Of a stretch of 49,420 nt of DNA, positions 1 through 9,000 are shown one piece after another. Position numbers and translations under genes: made by a program. Location: the NCBI GenBank assembly GCA_910588625.1, contig CAJUQN010000017.1:1-49420 (forward strand), given 5' to 3'. The DNA comes from an uncultured Oscillospiraceae bacterium. Its GTDB lineage: Bacteria > Bacillota > Clostridia > Oscillospirales > Oscillospiraceae. Position 1 is the first letter of the stretch. Each line of letters opens with the position of its first letter. The notes under the pieces were generated by a model. It made no database searches and had not been told where the DNA came from. It worked only from the letters and a program-made list of their open reading frames with translations.

Positions 1-10
1 AAAAAATAAG

Positions 11-41
11 GCCGGGAACCTGTTTTTAGATTCCCGGCCTA
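11..41 (-). terminator. Rho-independent terminator of the Rpn-type transposase gene
   Basis: Arms GCCGGGAA and TTCCCGGC pair across a 12-nt loop. On the minus strand the hairpin is followed by a T-rich run (TTATTTTTT). It lies just past the stop of the minus-strand gene at 52-906. The same GCCGGGA/TCCCGGC arms recur at 934-964 on the other side of that gene. Confidence 0.7.
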
Positions 42-51
42 CGGTTTTGTT

Positions 52-906
52 TTATGCTGTCCGCTCTGCTTTCAATTTTTTTACTTCGTCAAGAGGAAGT
101 CCTGCATATTCCGCAATTTTTTCAAGTGTCAATATTCCATCTGTCAACATTCTTTTAGCAGTATTTATTGCCCCTTCTTTTATGCCCTCTTGTAAAGATT
201 CTTTTCTCATATCCTCCATGACTTTGCACATGATTAAAATGCCCTCCTTACTTTCCTTGAAAAAACGAACTCTGTCTGCCAGTGTCGTATAATACATATC
301 TGCCGCATTAGTACATGAAAAATCATGCATGAGTTTTCCGATTGGTGTATCTCCACGATAAGCGCCGTTTACATACAGTATATGTGAACCGTCCTCAAAT
401 CTTTCTCCGGTTCCTAAAAAGCAGCGCTCAACCGGATAGAGCGGCAGCCCTTTTCCTATCACATCATTTTCCGTGATGAACACTACCCATGTTTCTGGGA
501 GATTGTCAAAATCATCACCTTTCTTCAAAAGAGTTGCGTCCATCATGCTGGAATTATACCTTGCTCTTTTTCTCCCGGCTCCTTTATCGGCTCGTTGGAT
601 TTCAACATTTATTTTAGCGCCAGTACTGTCAGTAGCAAGAATATCAAACCTTACTGAACGATTCAACAAATTCTCCACAAATACCTGGGTGCGGACGTCC
701 AGCACCTTTAAATCCGGTTTTTCCAGTACAATCCGCAATACCAGTTCTATGCTTGCCGTATCTCCCTCAAAACACTTGGTGAGGAAATCATCATCAAGCA
801 GGCGAAAGCCTCTTAGTCTCTGTAAATCTTCCTGATGTTTCTGGTCTATCTGTTCCGTCACTGTCAATTTTCCCACCTGCTTTCCCTTCTGTTTTTGTAT
901 CTTCAT
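52..906 (-). CDS. Rpn family / PD-(D/E)XK nuclease-type transposase
   Basis: A 284-residue protein of the Rpn/YhgA-like family, annotated as PD-(D/E)XK nuclease family transposase. These proteins are DNA endonucleases that promote RecA-independent recombination. The nuclease core is seen as RFDILATD around residue 87 followed by NVEIQR near residue 101, giving the D...ExQ pattern. The C-terminus has the usual short helical tail (ESLQEGIKEGAINTAKRM) found in gut Clostridia copies. Length is normal, so the gene looks intact. It lies alone between two similar hairpins and next to tnpW, which suggests it belongs to the mobile part of the window. The assignment rests on overall pattern; activity is not shown. 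Confidence 0.85.
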   Translation of the reverse strand: MKIQKQKGKQVGKLTVTEQIDQKHQEDLQRLRGFRLLDDDFLTKCFEGDTASIELVLRIVLEKPDLKVLDVRTQVFVENLLNRSVRFDILATDSTGAKINVEIQRADKGAGRKRARYNSSMMDATLLKKGDDFDNLPETWVVFITENDVIGKGLPLYPVERCFLGTGERFEDGSHILYVNGAYRGDTPIGKLMHDFSCTNAADMYYTTLADRVRFFKESKEGILIMCKVMEDMRKESLQEGIKEGAINTAKRMLTDGILTLEKIAEYAGLPLDEVKKLKAERTA

Positions 907-933
907 ACTACCATAAACCTCCTGATTTTACAA

Positions 934-964
934 GCCGGGAGCCAGCGCATTTCTGAATCCCGGC
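934..964 (-). terminator. Hairpin terminator downstream of tnpW
   Basis: Arms GCCGGGA (934-940) and TCCCGGC (958-964) lie 20 nt past the minus-strand tnpW stop. The T-run after it on the minus strand is weak (TTGTAAAATC). The arms match those of the terminator at 11-41. Confidence 0.5.
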
Positions 965-984
965 CTGTTTCCGTTATCGCTTTT

Positions 985-1167
985 TCACATCTGCCGTATC
1001 TCATTTTTCAGCATACGCTTGATTTTGTCACTCATGGTTTCCTTGCTGGTCTTGCTAAAGTGAACCCGCACAATGTAGGTCGTCCGGCCAATCTTCTTCA
1101 CCAGTGCGGGAGCGTCCTTAACCGGTGCTGTGGTGGTAGTGTCCTCTGTGATTTTCTCGCTGTCCAT
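985..1167 (-). CDS. tnpW: Transposon-encoded TnpW family protein
   Basis: A 60-residue protein with the TnpW signature: KKIGRTTYIVRVHF in the middle and SKETMSDKIKRML near the C-terminus. TnpW proteins are small products of Tn4451/Tn1549-like elements of Firmicutes and their function is unknown. A strong ribosome site (AAAAGGAGG) lies 5 nt before the ATG. The gene sits 20 nt downstream of a DnaC-like stump on the same strand, a normal neighbour in such elements. It is intact, but the element around it is not. Confidence 0.85.
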   Translation of the reverse strand: MDSEKITEDTTTTAPVKDAPALVKKIGRTTYIVRVHFSKTSKETMSDKIKRMLKNEIRQM

Positions 1168-1187
1168 AAATCCTCCTTTTCATGCAA

Positions 1188-1330
1188 TCAAACTTTGTTA
1201 TCCTTCCTCACAATCTCCTTCGCCGCCGCTTTGGTCGCCCTGGCTCTTTCTTCCCGGAAATTCTTACCAGAAAAGAGAACCGGCGCACACCGTTCCAGTA
1301 TGCGGTCATAAATCCTTGCGTGGGCAAGGG
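1188..1330 (-). pseudogene. C-terminal stump of a DnaC/IstB-like ATP-binding protein
   Basis: The minus strand reads about 45 residues ending in KEIVRKDNKV, with the stretch ARIYDRILERCAPVLFSGKN before it. This matches the tail of the DnaC/IstB-like ATPases that usually precede tnpW in Clostridia elements. There is no start codon or Walker region; the frame meets a stop shortly upstream, near 1350. I infer a 5' deletion that joined this stump to unrelated sequence. The family call rests on a short segment. Confidence 0.5.
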
Positions 1331-1391
1331 CTACTCCGCATAAGGACAACAACAAAATGGCCGTTCAGATCATTGAAAAGAGCACTATCTA

Positions 1392-1428
1392 ATTATTGGG
1401 ACACTTCTTTATGGGGTGTCCCAATAAT
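1392..1428. terminator. Perfect 13-bp inverted repeat, probable bidirectional terminator
   Basis: ATTATTGGGACAC (1392-1404) and GTGTCCCAATAAT (1416-1428) are perfect complements around an 11-nt loop. The flanks are A/T-rich on both sides. It lies between the tnpW/DnaC remnant on the left and the restriction operon promoter on the right, so it could insulate the two or mark a junction. Confidence 0.55.
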
Positions 1429-1480
1429 TTTAGGCAGAAAGAATTTGCGCACCGTTCTGTTATTTTTCTCTCATAACATA

Positions 1481-1509
1481 TTGACAAGGAGGAAAGGACT
1501 GGTTATAAT
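1481..1509 (+). promoter_or_regulatory. Consensus sigma-A promoter of the type I restriction operon
   Basis: TTGACA (1481-1486), a 17-nt spacer and TATAAT (1504-1509) give a perfect consensus promoter. The predicted leader is about 70 nt before the first hsdS ATG at 1585. All genes to 9829 read the same way with overlaps or short gaps, so this is the likely main promoter. Confidence 0.85.
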
Positions 1510-1584
1510 AGGGAATGAAATTTGCAGTAGGAAGGTTTTAAGCCGATATGTTATTTGCGCCCCATGACAATATAGAGGTGAACA

Positions 1585-2175
1585 ATGACTCTTGGAAACA
1601 TTGCTTTCGTTAGAAGCGGATTAGTCTTATCAAGAAAACTCTCTCGGAAACGATCACCATATTGCTACCCACTGTTGAATCTACGAGCCATTCATCCAGA
1701 TGGGTATATTCTATCTGATGACTTAGAAGTGTTCCACGCAATCGAGCCGCTCAGTCGGGAGTACTTAACACAGCAGGGAGATATTATCATCCGGCTTAGT
1801 ATCCCTTATACTGCAATCCTGATTGATTCGGATGTGGAAGGAATAGTAGTTTCATCTAACTTTGCGATTATTCGTTCAAATCGAAATTACTTGCTACCCG
1901 AATACCTTCTCTGGCTTTTGAACACGCCGGACATCAAGAAAAGAATCTACGAAAGCAGTTCCAGCAATATGCTCAGTGCTGTAAGGCCTACTTTTTTTGC
2001 TGATCTGGAAGTATTGCCCCTTCCCCTTATGGATCAAGAAAAAATATCGCAGTTGAATCTACTGGCAAAGCAGGAAAGCCGATTATTAAAAAAATTGGCC
2101 GAGGAAAAAGAAAAATATTACGCCGCTGTGATAGACCACATACAAAAAAGTATGATAGGGGAAAAAACGCCATGA
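1585..2175 (+). CDS. Type I restriction specificity-like protein with a single target-recognition domain
   Basis: A 196-residue protein resembling half of an HsdS subunit. One target-recognition domain (GDIIIRLSIPYTAILID, LLPEYLLWLLNTPDIKK) is followed by a conserved helical segment (residues about 150-185). HsdS subunits usually have two such domains and about 400 residues. Half-size S proteins can act as dimers, so this one may be functional. The start ATG is preceded by AGAGGTG. Its stop overlaps the hsdM start (ATGA), indicating translational coupling. A full two-domain HsdS lies 2.3 kb downstream in the same operon, so two specificity subunits may compete for one HsdM. Confidence 0.75.
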   Translation: MTLGNIAFVRSGLVLSRKLSRKRSPYCYPLLNLRAIHPDGYILSDDLEVFHAIEPLSREYLTQQGDIIIRLSIPYTAILIDSDVEGIVVSSNFAIIRSNRNYLLPEYLLWLLNTPDIKKRIYESSSSNMLSAVRPTFFADLEVLPLPLMDQEKISQLNLLAKQESRLLKKLAEEKEKYYAAVIDHIQKSMIGEKTP

Positions 2176-3701
2176 CGACCAGAAAAGATATTGAGCAAGT
2201 CCTGTGGAACGCCTGTGACAGTTTCCGCGGTAAAATCGACAGCTCCCGTTATAAAGACTATATCCTTTCTATGCTGTTTGTGAAATACCTCAGCGATGTT
2301 TCCAAGGAGAGACGCGAAGAGTATGTCAAGCAGTATGACGGTGATATTCGCCGGGTGGAACGTGCTATGAGCCGGGAACGCTTTGCAATGGACGAACAGT
2401 CCACATTTGACTTCCTTTACGCTAACCGGAACGATGCAGAAATTGGCCAGAAAATTAATGTGGCACTGAACCACATTGAGGAACACAACAGCGGAAAACT
2501 ACGCAATGTATTCCGGGCTATCGACTTCAACTCACAGGTAGATTTTGGTGACCCCAAGGAGAAAAACGCAACCCTGCGGAACTTGCTGGAGGACTTCAAC
2601 GCCCTTGACTTGCGCCCTAGCCAACTGGGTTCTTCCGATATCATTGGCGATGCCTACGAGTACATGATCGCCATGTTTGCTTCAGACGCCGGAAAGAAGG
2701 GAGGAGAATTCTTCACACCCAGCCAGGTTTCCGAGCTGGTGGTCTCTCTAGTACATCCCCAGGAAAATGACCGCATCTACGATCCCACCTGCGGCAGCGG
2801 CGGCCTGCTGCTGAAAGCATATAAGAAGGTGCATAGCGGAAAAGCGGCTATCTACGGTCAGGAAAAGAACCAGCAAACCTGGGCACTGTGTACTATGAAT
2901 ATGTTTTTGCACAGCGTGGATGACGCCCGAATCTGGCAGGGTGATACTCTCTCCAACCCGCAAAATATTGAGAGCGATGCCCTGATGAAATTCCAAGTGG
3001 TGGTGTCAAACCCTCCATTCAGTTTGGACAAATGGGACAGTGGTTTCCTCTCAGAGGCGGAGTTAGACAGCAAGGGCAAGAAGAAAATGTCCGCCGAACT
3101 GGACCCCTATCACCGCTTCGACTGGGGTGTGCCGCCCACTTCCAAGGGCGACTATGCTTTTGTATTGCACATGCTTTCCAGCCTGGATGCGGAAAATGGT
3201 CGGATGGCGGTAGTGCTCCCCCACGGCGTGCTGTTTCGCGGAGCCAGTGAAGGAAAAATCCGCCGCCAGCTTGTGGAGATGAATCTTTTGGACGCTGTGA
3301 TTGGCCTGCCAGCGAACCTGTTCTATGGTACCGGGATACCCGCTTGTATCCTGGTATTCAAGAAGAACCGCGCCCGGCGGGATGTACTGTTCATTGATGC
3401 TTCGGGTGATGGGAACTTCGAGAAAGGGAAAAACCAGAATATCCTCCGGGATAGTGATATTGCCCGGATCGTCAGCACCTATGAGGCCAGGAAAACGGTG
3501 GACAAATATAGCCATGTGGCCTCTTTTGATGAGATCAAGGAGAACGACTTCAACCTGAATATTCCCCGGTATGTGGATACCTTTGAGGAGGAGGAACTGG
3601 TGGATATTGATGAGGTAAAGCAGAACATCGCTAATATTGAGGCGGAACTGGCACAGGTTCAGGCGCAGATGGCGAAGTATTTGGAAGAGTTAGGACTATA
3701 A
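2172..3701 (+). CDS. hsdM: Type I restriction-modification system methyltransferase subunit HsdM
   Basis: A 509-residue adenine-N6 DNA methyltransferase subunit. The N-terminal HsdM helical domain (residues 1-150) leads into the Rossmann core. SAM-binding motif I is DPTCGSGG near residue 203 and catalytic motif IV is NPPF near residue 279. The C-terminal stretch (IEAELAQVQAQMAKYLEELG) is a coiled coil expected to contact HsdS. Length is normal for the family and no defect is seen. The start overlaps the upstream hsdS stop by 4 nt. With HsdS it should form the modification enzyme, and with HsdR the restriction complex. Confidence 0.97.
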   Translation: MTTRKDIEQVLWNACDSFRGKIDSSRYKDYILSMLFVKYLSDVSKERREEYVKQYDGDIRRVERAMSRERFAMDEQSTFDFLYANRNDAEIGQKINVALNHIEEHNSGKLRNVFRAIDFNSQVDFGDPKEKNATLRNLLEDFNALDLRPSQLGSSDIIGDAYEYMIAMFASDAGKKGGEFFTPSQVSELVVSLVHPQENDRIYDPTCGSGGLLLKAYKKVHSGKAAIYGQEKNQQTWALCTMNMFLHSVDDARIWQGDTLSNPQNIESDALMKFQVVVSNPPFSLDKWDSGFLSEAELDSKGKKKMSAELDPYHRFDWGVPPTSKGDYAFVLHMLSSLDAENGRMAVVLPHGVLFRGASEGKIRRQLVEMNLLDAVIGLPANLFYGTGIPACILVFKKNRARRDVLFIDASGDGNFEKGKNQNILRDSDIARIVSTYEARKTVDKYSHVASFDEIKENDFNLNIPRYVDTFEEEELVDIDEVKQNIANIEAELAQVQAQMAKYLEELGL

Positions 3702-3721
3702 AAAAGAAAAGAGGTAGCGCT

Positions 3722-4480
3722 ATGTTTAGAAGTTTTATTTACCTTGATACAGACAAGTTGTATTCATATAAGAGACAGATCGAGGGGACAAATCAGGTTT
3801 TGCCCAAAACCGCGAGTCAAAAGAAGGCTAAAAGTCTTTCAGCTGGTGTAGAGGGACTTGGGGTGAGTGTTGCAACGGAAACAAGTATTACTGGGGAATT
3901 TGAAAAAGACATTAGCTTTGACTATGACCGCTTTGAATTGGCATTAGAAAAACTGGATGGGGAAGATTATTTTGATTGCGTTTTAAACAGTGATTACGAT
4001 CCACAGACAGTACCCCCTATGAAAATTTTCAGAATCAGCACAGGTTTTTCGGTTCCAGAAGAATTTGATGCAGTAAACCTAATTGATCAATTTAAGCCGA
4101 TGCTGATGGGACAGATTCAAACAAATTCTGATAATGAACAAGAAGCATTGGAAACTTTCTTGGGGAAAGCATCTGCCGATACCCCGATTATAATTGACTA
4201 TAATGATATCACTGTATCTGGAAAGCTGAATGCGAAATATTTGTTGGAAGAATATTCTGCTCTTGAGGACTATGCCGATCAAGATGTTTTCATGCTTTGT
4301 AAGGTGGTTGGCATTAGTAAAAAAGAGTGTGTGGAAATTTTTGATCCGCTTAAAGATTTTATCCGATTACCAAGAGTAATGCGCAGGCAAATGGAGGGAA
4401 ATCCAAACACATCTGGGCTTGAAAAAATAAAAATTCAAGGACCGGTTTTAAAAGTGGAGATTATCGCAATTTACAAGTGA
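3722..4480 (+). CDS. DUF6414 family protein embedded in the type I restriction operon
   Basis: A 252-residue protein with the DUF6414-like opening FIYLDTDKLYSYKRQIEG. The N-terminal third is rich in S/T/G (SAGVEGLGVSVATETSITGEF), then an alpha/beta C-terminal part follows. No enzyme motif, signal peptide or membrane segment is visible. An AAGAGGTAG ribosome site precedes the ATG, and the gene is 20 nt after hsdM and 22 nt before the second hsdS, so it is clearly in the operon. The function is unknown. The position between modification and specificity genes suggests an accessory or regulatory defence role, but that is inference from context. Confidence 0.7.
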   Translation: MFRSFIYLDTDKLYSYKRQIEGTNQVLPKTASQKKAKSLSAGVEGLGVSVATETSITGEFEKDISFDYDRFELALEKLDGEDYFDCVLNSDYDPQTVPPMKIFRISTGFSVPEEFDAVNLIDQFKPMLMGQIQTNSDNEQEALETFLGKASADTPIIIDYNDITVSGKLNAKYLLEEYSALEDYADQDVFMLCKVVGISKKECVEIFDPLKDFIRLPRVMRRQMEGNPNTSGLEKIKIQGPVLKVEIIAIYK

Positions 4481-4502
4481 TGAGCAGAGATGGAGGATAA
4501 TC

Positions 4503-5756
4503 GTGACGCCAGAAATCAAAAACCGAATTGAGCAAATTTGGCTAGGTAAGGTGCCAGAGGGATATAAAGCAACATTAGCCGGAATCATCCCAGTGGAATG
4601 GCAGTGTGACGAATTAAAACACTGTATCAATATTTGCAATGAAAAAAGAAAGCCGATTAGCAAAGAAATGCGCAAGAAAATGGCAGGCCCATATCCCTAT
4701 TATGGTCCAACCCAGGCTCAAGGATATATTGATACTTATATGTCAGAGGGACCAGCCGTATTGATTGGTGAGGATGGTGACCACTTTTTAAAGTTCAGAA
4801 ATAAATCTATGACCCTTTTTGTCGATGGAGAATATACTGTAAACAATCATGCACATATAATTACTGGAACAGAAAGATGCGCTACACGATGGTTCTACTA
4901 TACTTATCAGCATAAATCCTTGCTCTCTGCAATTACTCGCCAAGGTGCTGGAAGATATAAATTGACAAAAGAGGCGCTTGAAAAGTTGCCACTTCAATAT
5001 CCAGGATTTAAGGAACAAAATCAAATTTTAGCAATTATTACTCCCCAAGACAAAGTTATTGAACTAAAAGAAAAACTGATTGCCGAAAAGCAGCGGCAGA
5101 AAAAATATCTGATGCAGCAGCTTTTTACAGGGAAGGCACGATTGCCTGGTTTCACCAAGAAGTGGTGTACAATCAGATTAAAAAACATTGCCCATAAAGA
5201 AAAACTTAAAAATATCGGCTTTGAATATTCTCTGGTTCTTTCAAACAGTGCACAACATGGTATCATTCCTCAGGAAGAACAATTTGCTAAAGAGATTGCT
5301 AACACAGATAGAATTGATGAATATTATGTTGTTAAAGATGGGTATTTCGTTTATAATCCGAGAATTTCAACAACAGCCCCTTGCGGACCAATTAATATAA
5401 ATGAAACAGGATATACAGGCGTAATATCTCCATTGTATACTGTTTTCTCGATTGATTGCGATTACATTGATAATTCATACATGAAACAATATTTCAAATC
5501 GACATGCTGGTTCCGCCATATGAAGAGTGTAGCAAATTATGGGGCGCGCCATGACCGAATGAGCATTACGGATGATGATTTTTTTGCGATGCCTATATCT
5601 GTCCCTGAATTGAAGGAGCAGCAAGAAATTTCCGCTATTTTTGCTGTTGTTGATAAAGAAATCGAATTGCTCCAGCAATCCCTGGAGCAGGAAAAACAAA
5701 AGAAAAAAGCCCTGATGCAGCTTCTGCTGACGGGGATCGTGAGGGTGATTATATGA
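4503..5756 (+). CDS. hsdS: Type I restriction system specificity subunit HsdS (two target-recognition domains)
   Basis: A 417-residue S subunit with the normal two-repeat layout: target-recognition domain 1 (residues 1-165), conserved helix 1 (KEKLIAEKQRQKKYLMQQLFTG, about 183-204), target-recognition domain 2 (about 210-375) and conserved helix 2 (QSLEQEKQKKKALMQLLLTG, near the end). The helices end in the shared LTGK/LTGI-type motif that packs against HsdM. The start codon is GTG at 4503, preceded by GGAGG. Its stop overlaps the start of a 59-codon ORF by 4 nt. Base composition is A/T-richer than hsdM and hsdR, as is usual for exchanged recognition domains. Confidence 0.93.
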   Translation: MTPEIKNRIEQIWLGKVPEGYKATLAGIIPVEWQCDELKHCINICNEKRKPISKEMRKKMAGPYPYYGPTQAQGYIDTYMSEGPAVLIGEDGDHFLKFRNKSMTLFVDGEYTVNNHAHIITGTERCATRWFYYTYQHKSLLSAITRQGAGRYKLTKEALEKLPLQYPGFKEQNQILAIITPQDKVIELKEKLIAEKQRQKKYLMQQLFTGKARLPGFTKKWCTIRLKNIAHKEKLKNIGFEYSLVLSNSAQHGIIPQEEQFAKEIANTDRIDEYYVVKDGYFVYNPRISTTAPCGPININETGYTGVISPLYTVFSIDCDYIDNSYMKQYFKSTCWFRHMKSVANYGARHDRMSITDDDFFAMPISVPELKEQQEISAIFAVVDKEIELLQQSLEQEKQKKKALMQLLLTGIVRVII

Positions 5757-5932
5757 CTGAACAAGAAAAATATTATTTGGAATCGGCTAAGCAAACTGCA
5801 AAAGCAGCAATCAGGTGCCGCAGAGACTTAAGCGAACAACAAAAACAGGAGGCTTTGAAACAAGTTGATTTCGCTGGGTACAAAACAGAGGCGTTTGTAG
5901 AATTCTGCAAAATGTTGGGAATCAAGTTGTAA
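5753..5932 (+). CDS. Small 59-residue protein coupled to hsdS, function unknown
   Basis: ATG at 5753 overlaps the hsdS stop (ATGA) and the frame runs 59 codons to TAA. The product is charged and helical (MTEQEKYYLESAKQTAKAAI at the start, VEFCKMLGIKL at the end) with no membrane segment. Codon use is like its neighbours. The tight overlap favours a real, translationally coupled gene. It could be a regulator or assembly factor of the restriction complex, but nothing in the sequence proves this and I do not recognise the family. Confidence 0.6.
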   Translation: MTEQEKYYLESAKQTAKAAIRCRRDLSEQQKQEALKQVDFAGYKTEAFVEFCKMLGIKL

Positions 5933-5943
5933 TACATAAAAAA

Positions 5944-5967
5944 GCGAGGCGGATCACTCCGCCCCGC
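5944..5967 (+). terminator. Hairpin between the small ORF and hsdR, possible attenuator
   Basis: GCGAGGCGGA and TCCGCCCCGC pair (one mismatch) around TCAC, followed by TCTTTCC. The T-run is short, so it may only partly terminate. It would lower hsdR expression relative to the modification genes, which would protect the host; this is inference. Confidence 0.5.
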
Positions 5968-6008
5968 TCTTTCCACTTCTGTCAGACGATCAAAAAGGAG
6001 GCCGCACC

Positions 6009-9000
6009 ATGGATAAAAACGCATACATAGAGCGCAACGCCAGCCAGCAACCAGCGCTTGAACTGCTTCAGGCCATGGGCTACATTTACATTTCACCGGA
6101 GGACTGTGCTTTGCAGCGGGGGAGCTGCTATCATGTGCTGCTGAAAGATATCCTCCGTGGCCAGCTACGGCGGCTCAACCGCTACGCCTTCGCCGGTGCG
6201 GAAAATGAGTTCTCCGCCGCAAACATTGAGCGGGCTATGGAAGATCTGGACGAACCCCTCACCGATGGTCTGGTGCGCACCAGTGAAAAAATCTATGACG
6301 CCCTGCTCTTGGGGAAAAGCTACCCGGAGACTGTGGGCGAAGGGAAAACCCTCAGCTTCAACTTGAAATACATTGACTGGGAGCATCCGGAGTATAACCT
6401 CTTCCATGTGACCGAAGAATTCGCGGTGGACAGCCGAGACAAGCTCCACAATGCCCGGCCGGATATCGTGCTGTTTATCAACGGAATTCCCTTCGCCGTC
6501 ATTGAGTGCAAGGCCCCGCATATCCCGGCAGAGCGGGCGGTGGAGCAGATGTGCCGCAATCAGCAGGCGGAATATATCCCCCAGCTGTTCAAATTTGCGC
6601 AAATCGTGCTGGCCACGAACAAAAACGCAGTCAAGTATGCCACGACAAATACCCCGAAGAAATTTTGGAACGTGTGGAAGGAACAAAACACCGTTTTTCT
6701 GGAGGACGCGCTGGCCCGGTATGTGGCTGACCACACCGCTGCTGAGCAGGATCGAACCCTGATCTCTTTGTTCAGTAAAGAGCGGGTGATGGAGCTAATG
6801 CGGTACTTTGTCCTCTTTGACGCCAATGTGAAGAAAATCTGCCGGTATCAGCAGTATTTCGCCATTAAAGAGATCATCAAAACCATTCAACAAACGGATG
6901 CGAAGGGCAACCGGCAAAGCGGCGTCATCTGGCACACCCAGGGCAGCGGGAAAAGCCTGACTATGGTGATGCTGGCAAAGTATATCCTGATGGAATTATC
7001 AGACTGCAGCCCCAAAGTGGTGATTGTTACGGACCGTAAGGAGTTGGACCGGCAGATTGCCGCCACCTTTGCCCATACCCGCTTGAATCCGGCCCGGGCG
7101 TCCAGCGGGCGGAATCTGGTGGAGTTGCTGAATAGTGGCAAAGCCGATGTGGTAACTACCATCATCAACAAATTCAACATCGCCGAAAAAATGGAGCACA
7201 AAAATTTCTCCAAAGATATATTTCTGCTGGTGGATGAGAGCCACCGCTCCAACTACGGTCTGCTTTCCACCAAAATGCGCGCGGTGTTCCCAAATGCTTG
7301 CTATATTGGCTTTACCGGCACCCCGCTGATGAAAAAAGAAAAAAACACTATGGTGAAGTTCGGAAAACTGATCCATAAATACACCATCAAGGACGGCGTG
7401 GAGGATGGCGCTATTGTGCCGTTGATCTACGAAGGCCGTTTTGTGGAACAGATTGTGGATGAGGAAAATATTGACCTCTGGTTCAAGCAGACCACCAAAC
7501 GGCTCACGGAGGTGCAGAGGGATGACCTGTCCCGTAAATGGAGCAGCATCCGCCGTCTGACCTCCACCGACGCCCGTATTAGGCGAATCGCGCTGGATAT
7601 CAATGAACACTTTATCGAAGGGTATCAGAACACCGGCTTTAAGGCCATGCTGGCTACCAACTATAAGCGGGACGCCATTCGGTATCTGGAGTGCTTTGAG
7701 CAGTTCGGCGATTTGACCTCTGGGGTGGTGATTTCCCCGCCTGACCTGCGGGAAGGGGTGAATGATGCAGACGAAAGCACCGACAATAAGGTCATCGCCT
7801 ATTGGAATAAGATGATGGACCGCTATGGCGACGCGGATACCTATGAAGAAGTGATGAAAAATCGGTTCTGCGCTGGGGATATTGATATTTTGATCGTTTG
7901 CAGCAAACTGCTCACCGGCTTTGACGCTCCTATCTGTCAGGTGCTCTACATCGACAAGGAGCTGAAGGAACACGGCCTGCTCCAGGCTATTGCCCGTACC
8001 AACCGTCTGTATGAGGGGAAAGATTACGGCCTGATTGTAGACTACCGCGGACTGATTGAAAAATTGGATACCGCTATGGATCTATATAGTGGTGCAGGGT
8101 TGGAGAACTTCGACGGCGGAGACCTGAAGGGCGCCGTGGTGGATGTTATGTCATCTGTATCCGGCCTGCGGGAATCCCATACACAGTTGATAGAACTGTT
8201 TTCGGACTTAAAAAATCCCCGCGATATCGAAGAAGTTGAGGTGTTCCTTGCCGACGATAAAAAACGAGAGCGCTTTTATAATCTTCTCTGCGCTTTCGGC
8301 AAGTCTTTGAACCTGGTACTGAACGCGGAACAGGCGTATGCGGCAGTTCCCAAGGATGAATTAAGGAAATATCAAAACGCCTTTCTCTTTTTCTCAAAAG
8401 TGCGTCGTAGCGTAAAGATCCGTTACTGCGACGCTATCGACAACCGGGAATATGAGTCTCTTATGCAAAATCTGCTGGATACACATCTCTCGGTGGCCGG
8501 TTTGAAACAGATTACCAGTCCTATTGACATCCTAAACAAGGATGATTTTGAGCAGGAATTAGAGAAACTGGGTTCTCTGCGAGCAAAGGCAGATGCCATT
8601 TCCAGTAAACTCACCCGTAGTATCAACGAAAAGTATCAGGAGAATCCCGCCTATTATGACAGTTTCTCCAAGCGTATCAAAGAAGTTCTGAAGCAGTACA
8701 AGGAAATGGTGATTTCAGAGACAGAGTATCTGGCGAAAATGCGTACTATCATGGAAGATTATCACGCTGGAAAGAGCACTGTGACTTACCCAGAGTCGAT
8801 CAAGAACAATGTACATGCACAGGCGTTTTACGGTGTTTTATTTGCAATATATAATGAGGATCAGGAAGTGACCGTCTCCCCTGATTTTGCAGCGGAAATC
8901 GCGGAAGAGATCACGAAAATTGTAGCGAATCATAGCCGGGTGGATTGGACCAACAACAAAACGATTCATGATCGGATTTCACAGGATATTGACGATTTGT

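Noticed and set aside
4503..5756. Invertible hsdS cassette
   Set aside because: I found no inverted repeats shared between the two hsdS genes and no adjacent site-specific recombinase; the truncated serine recombinase at 14.2 kb is distant.
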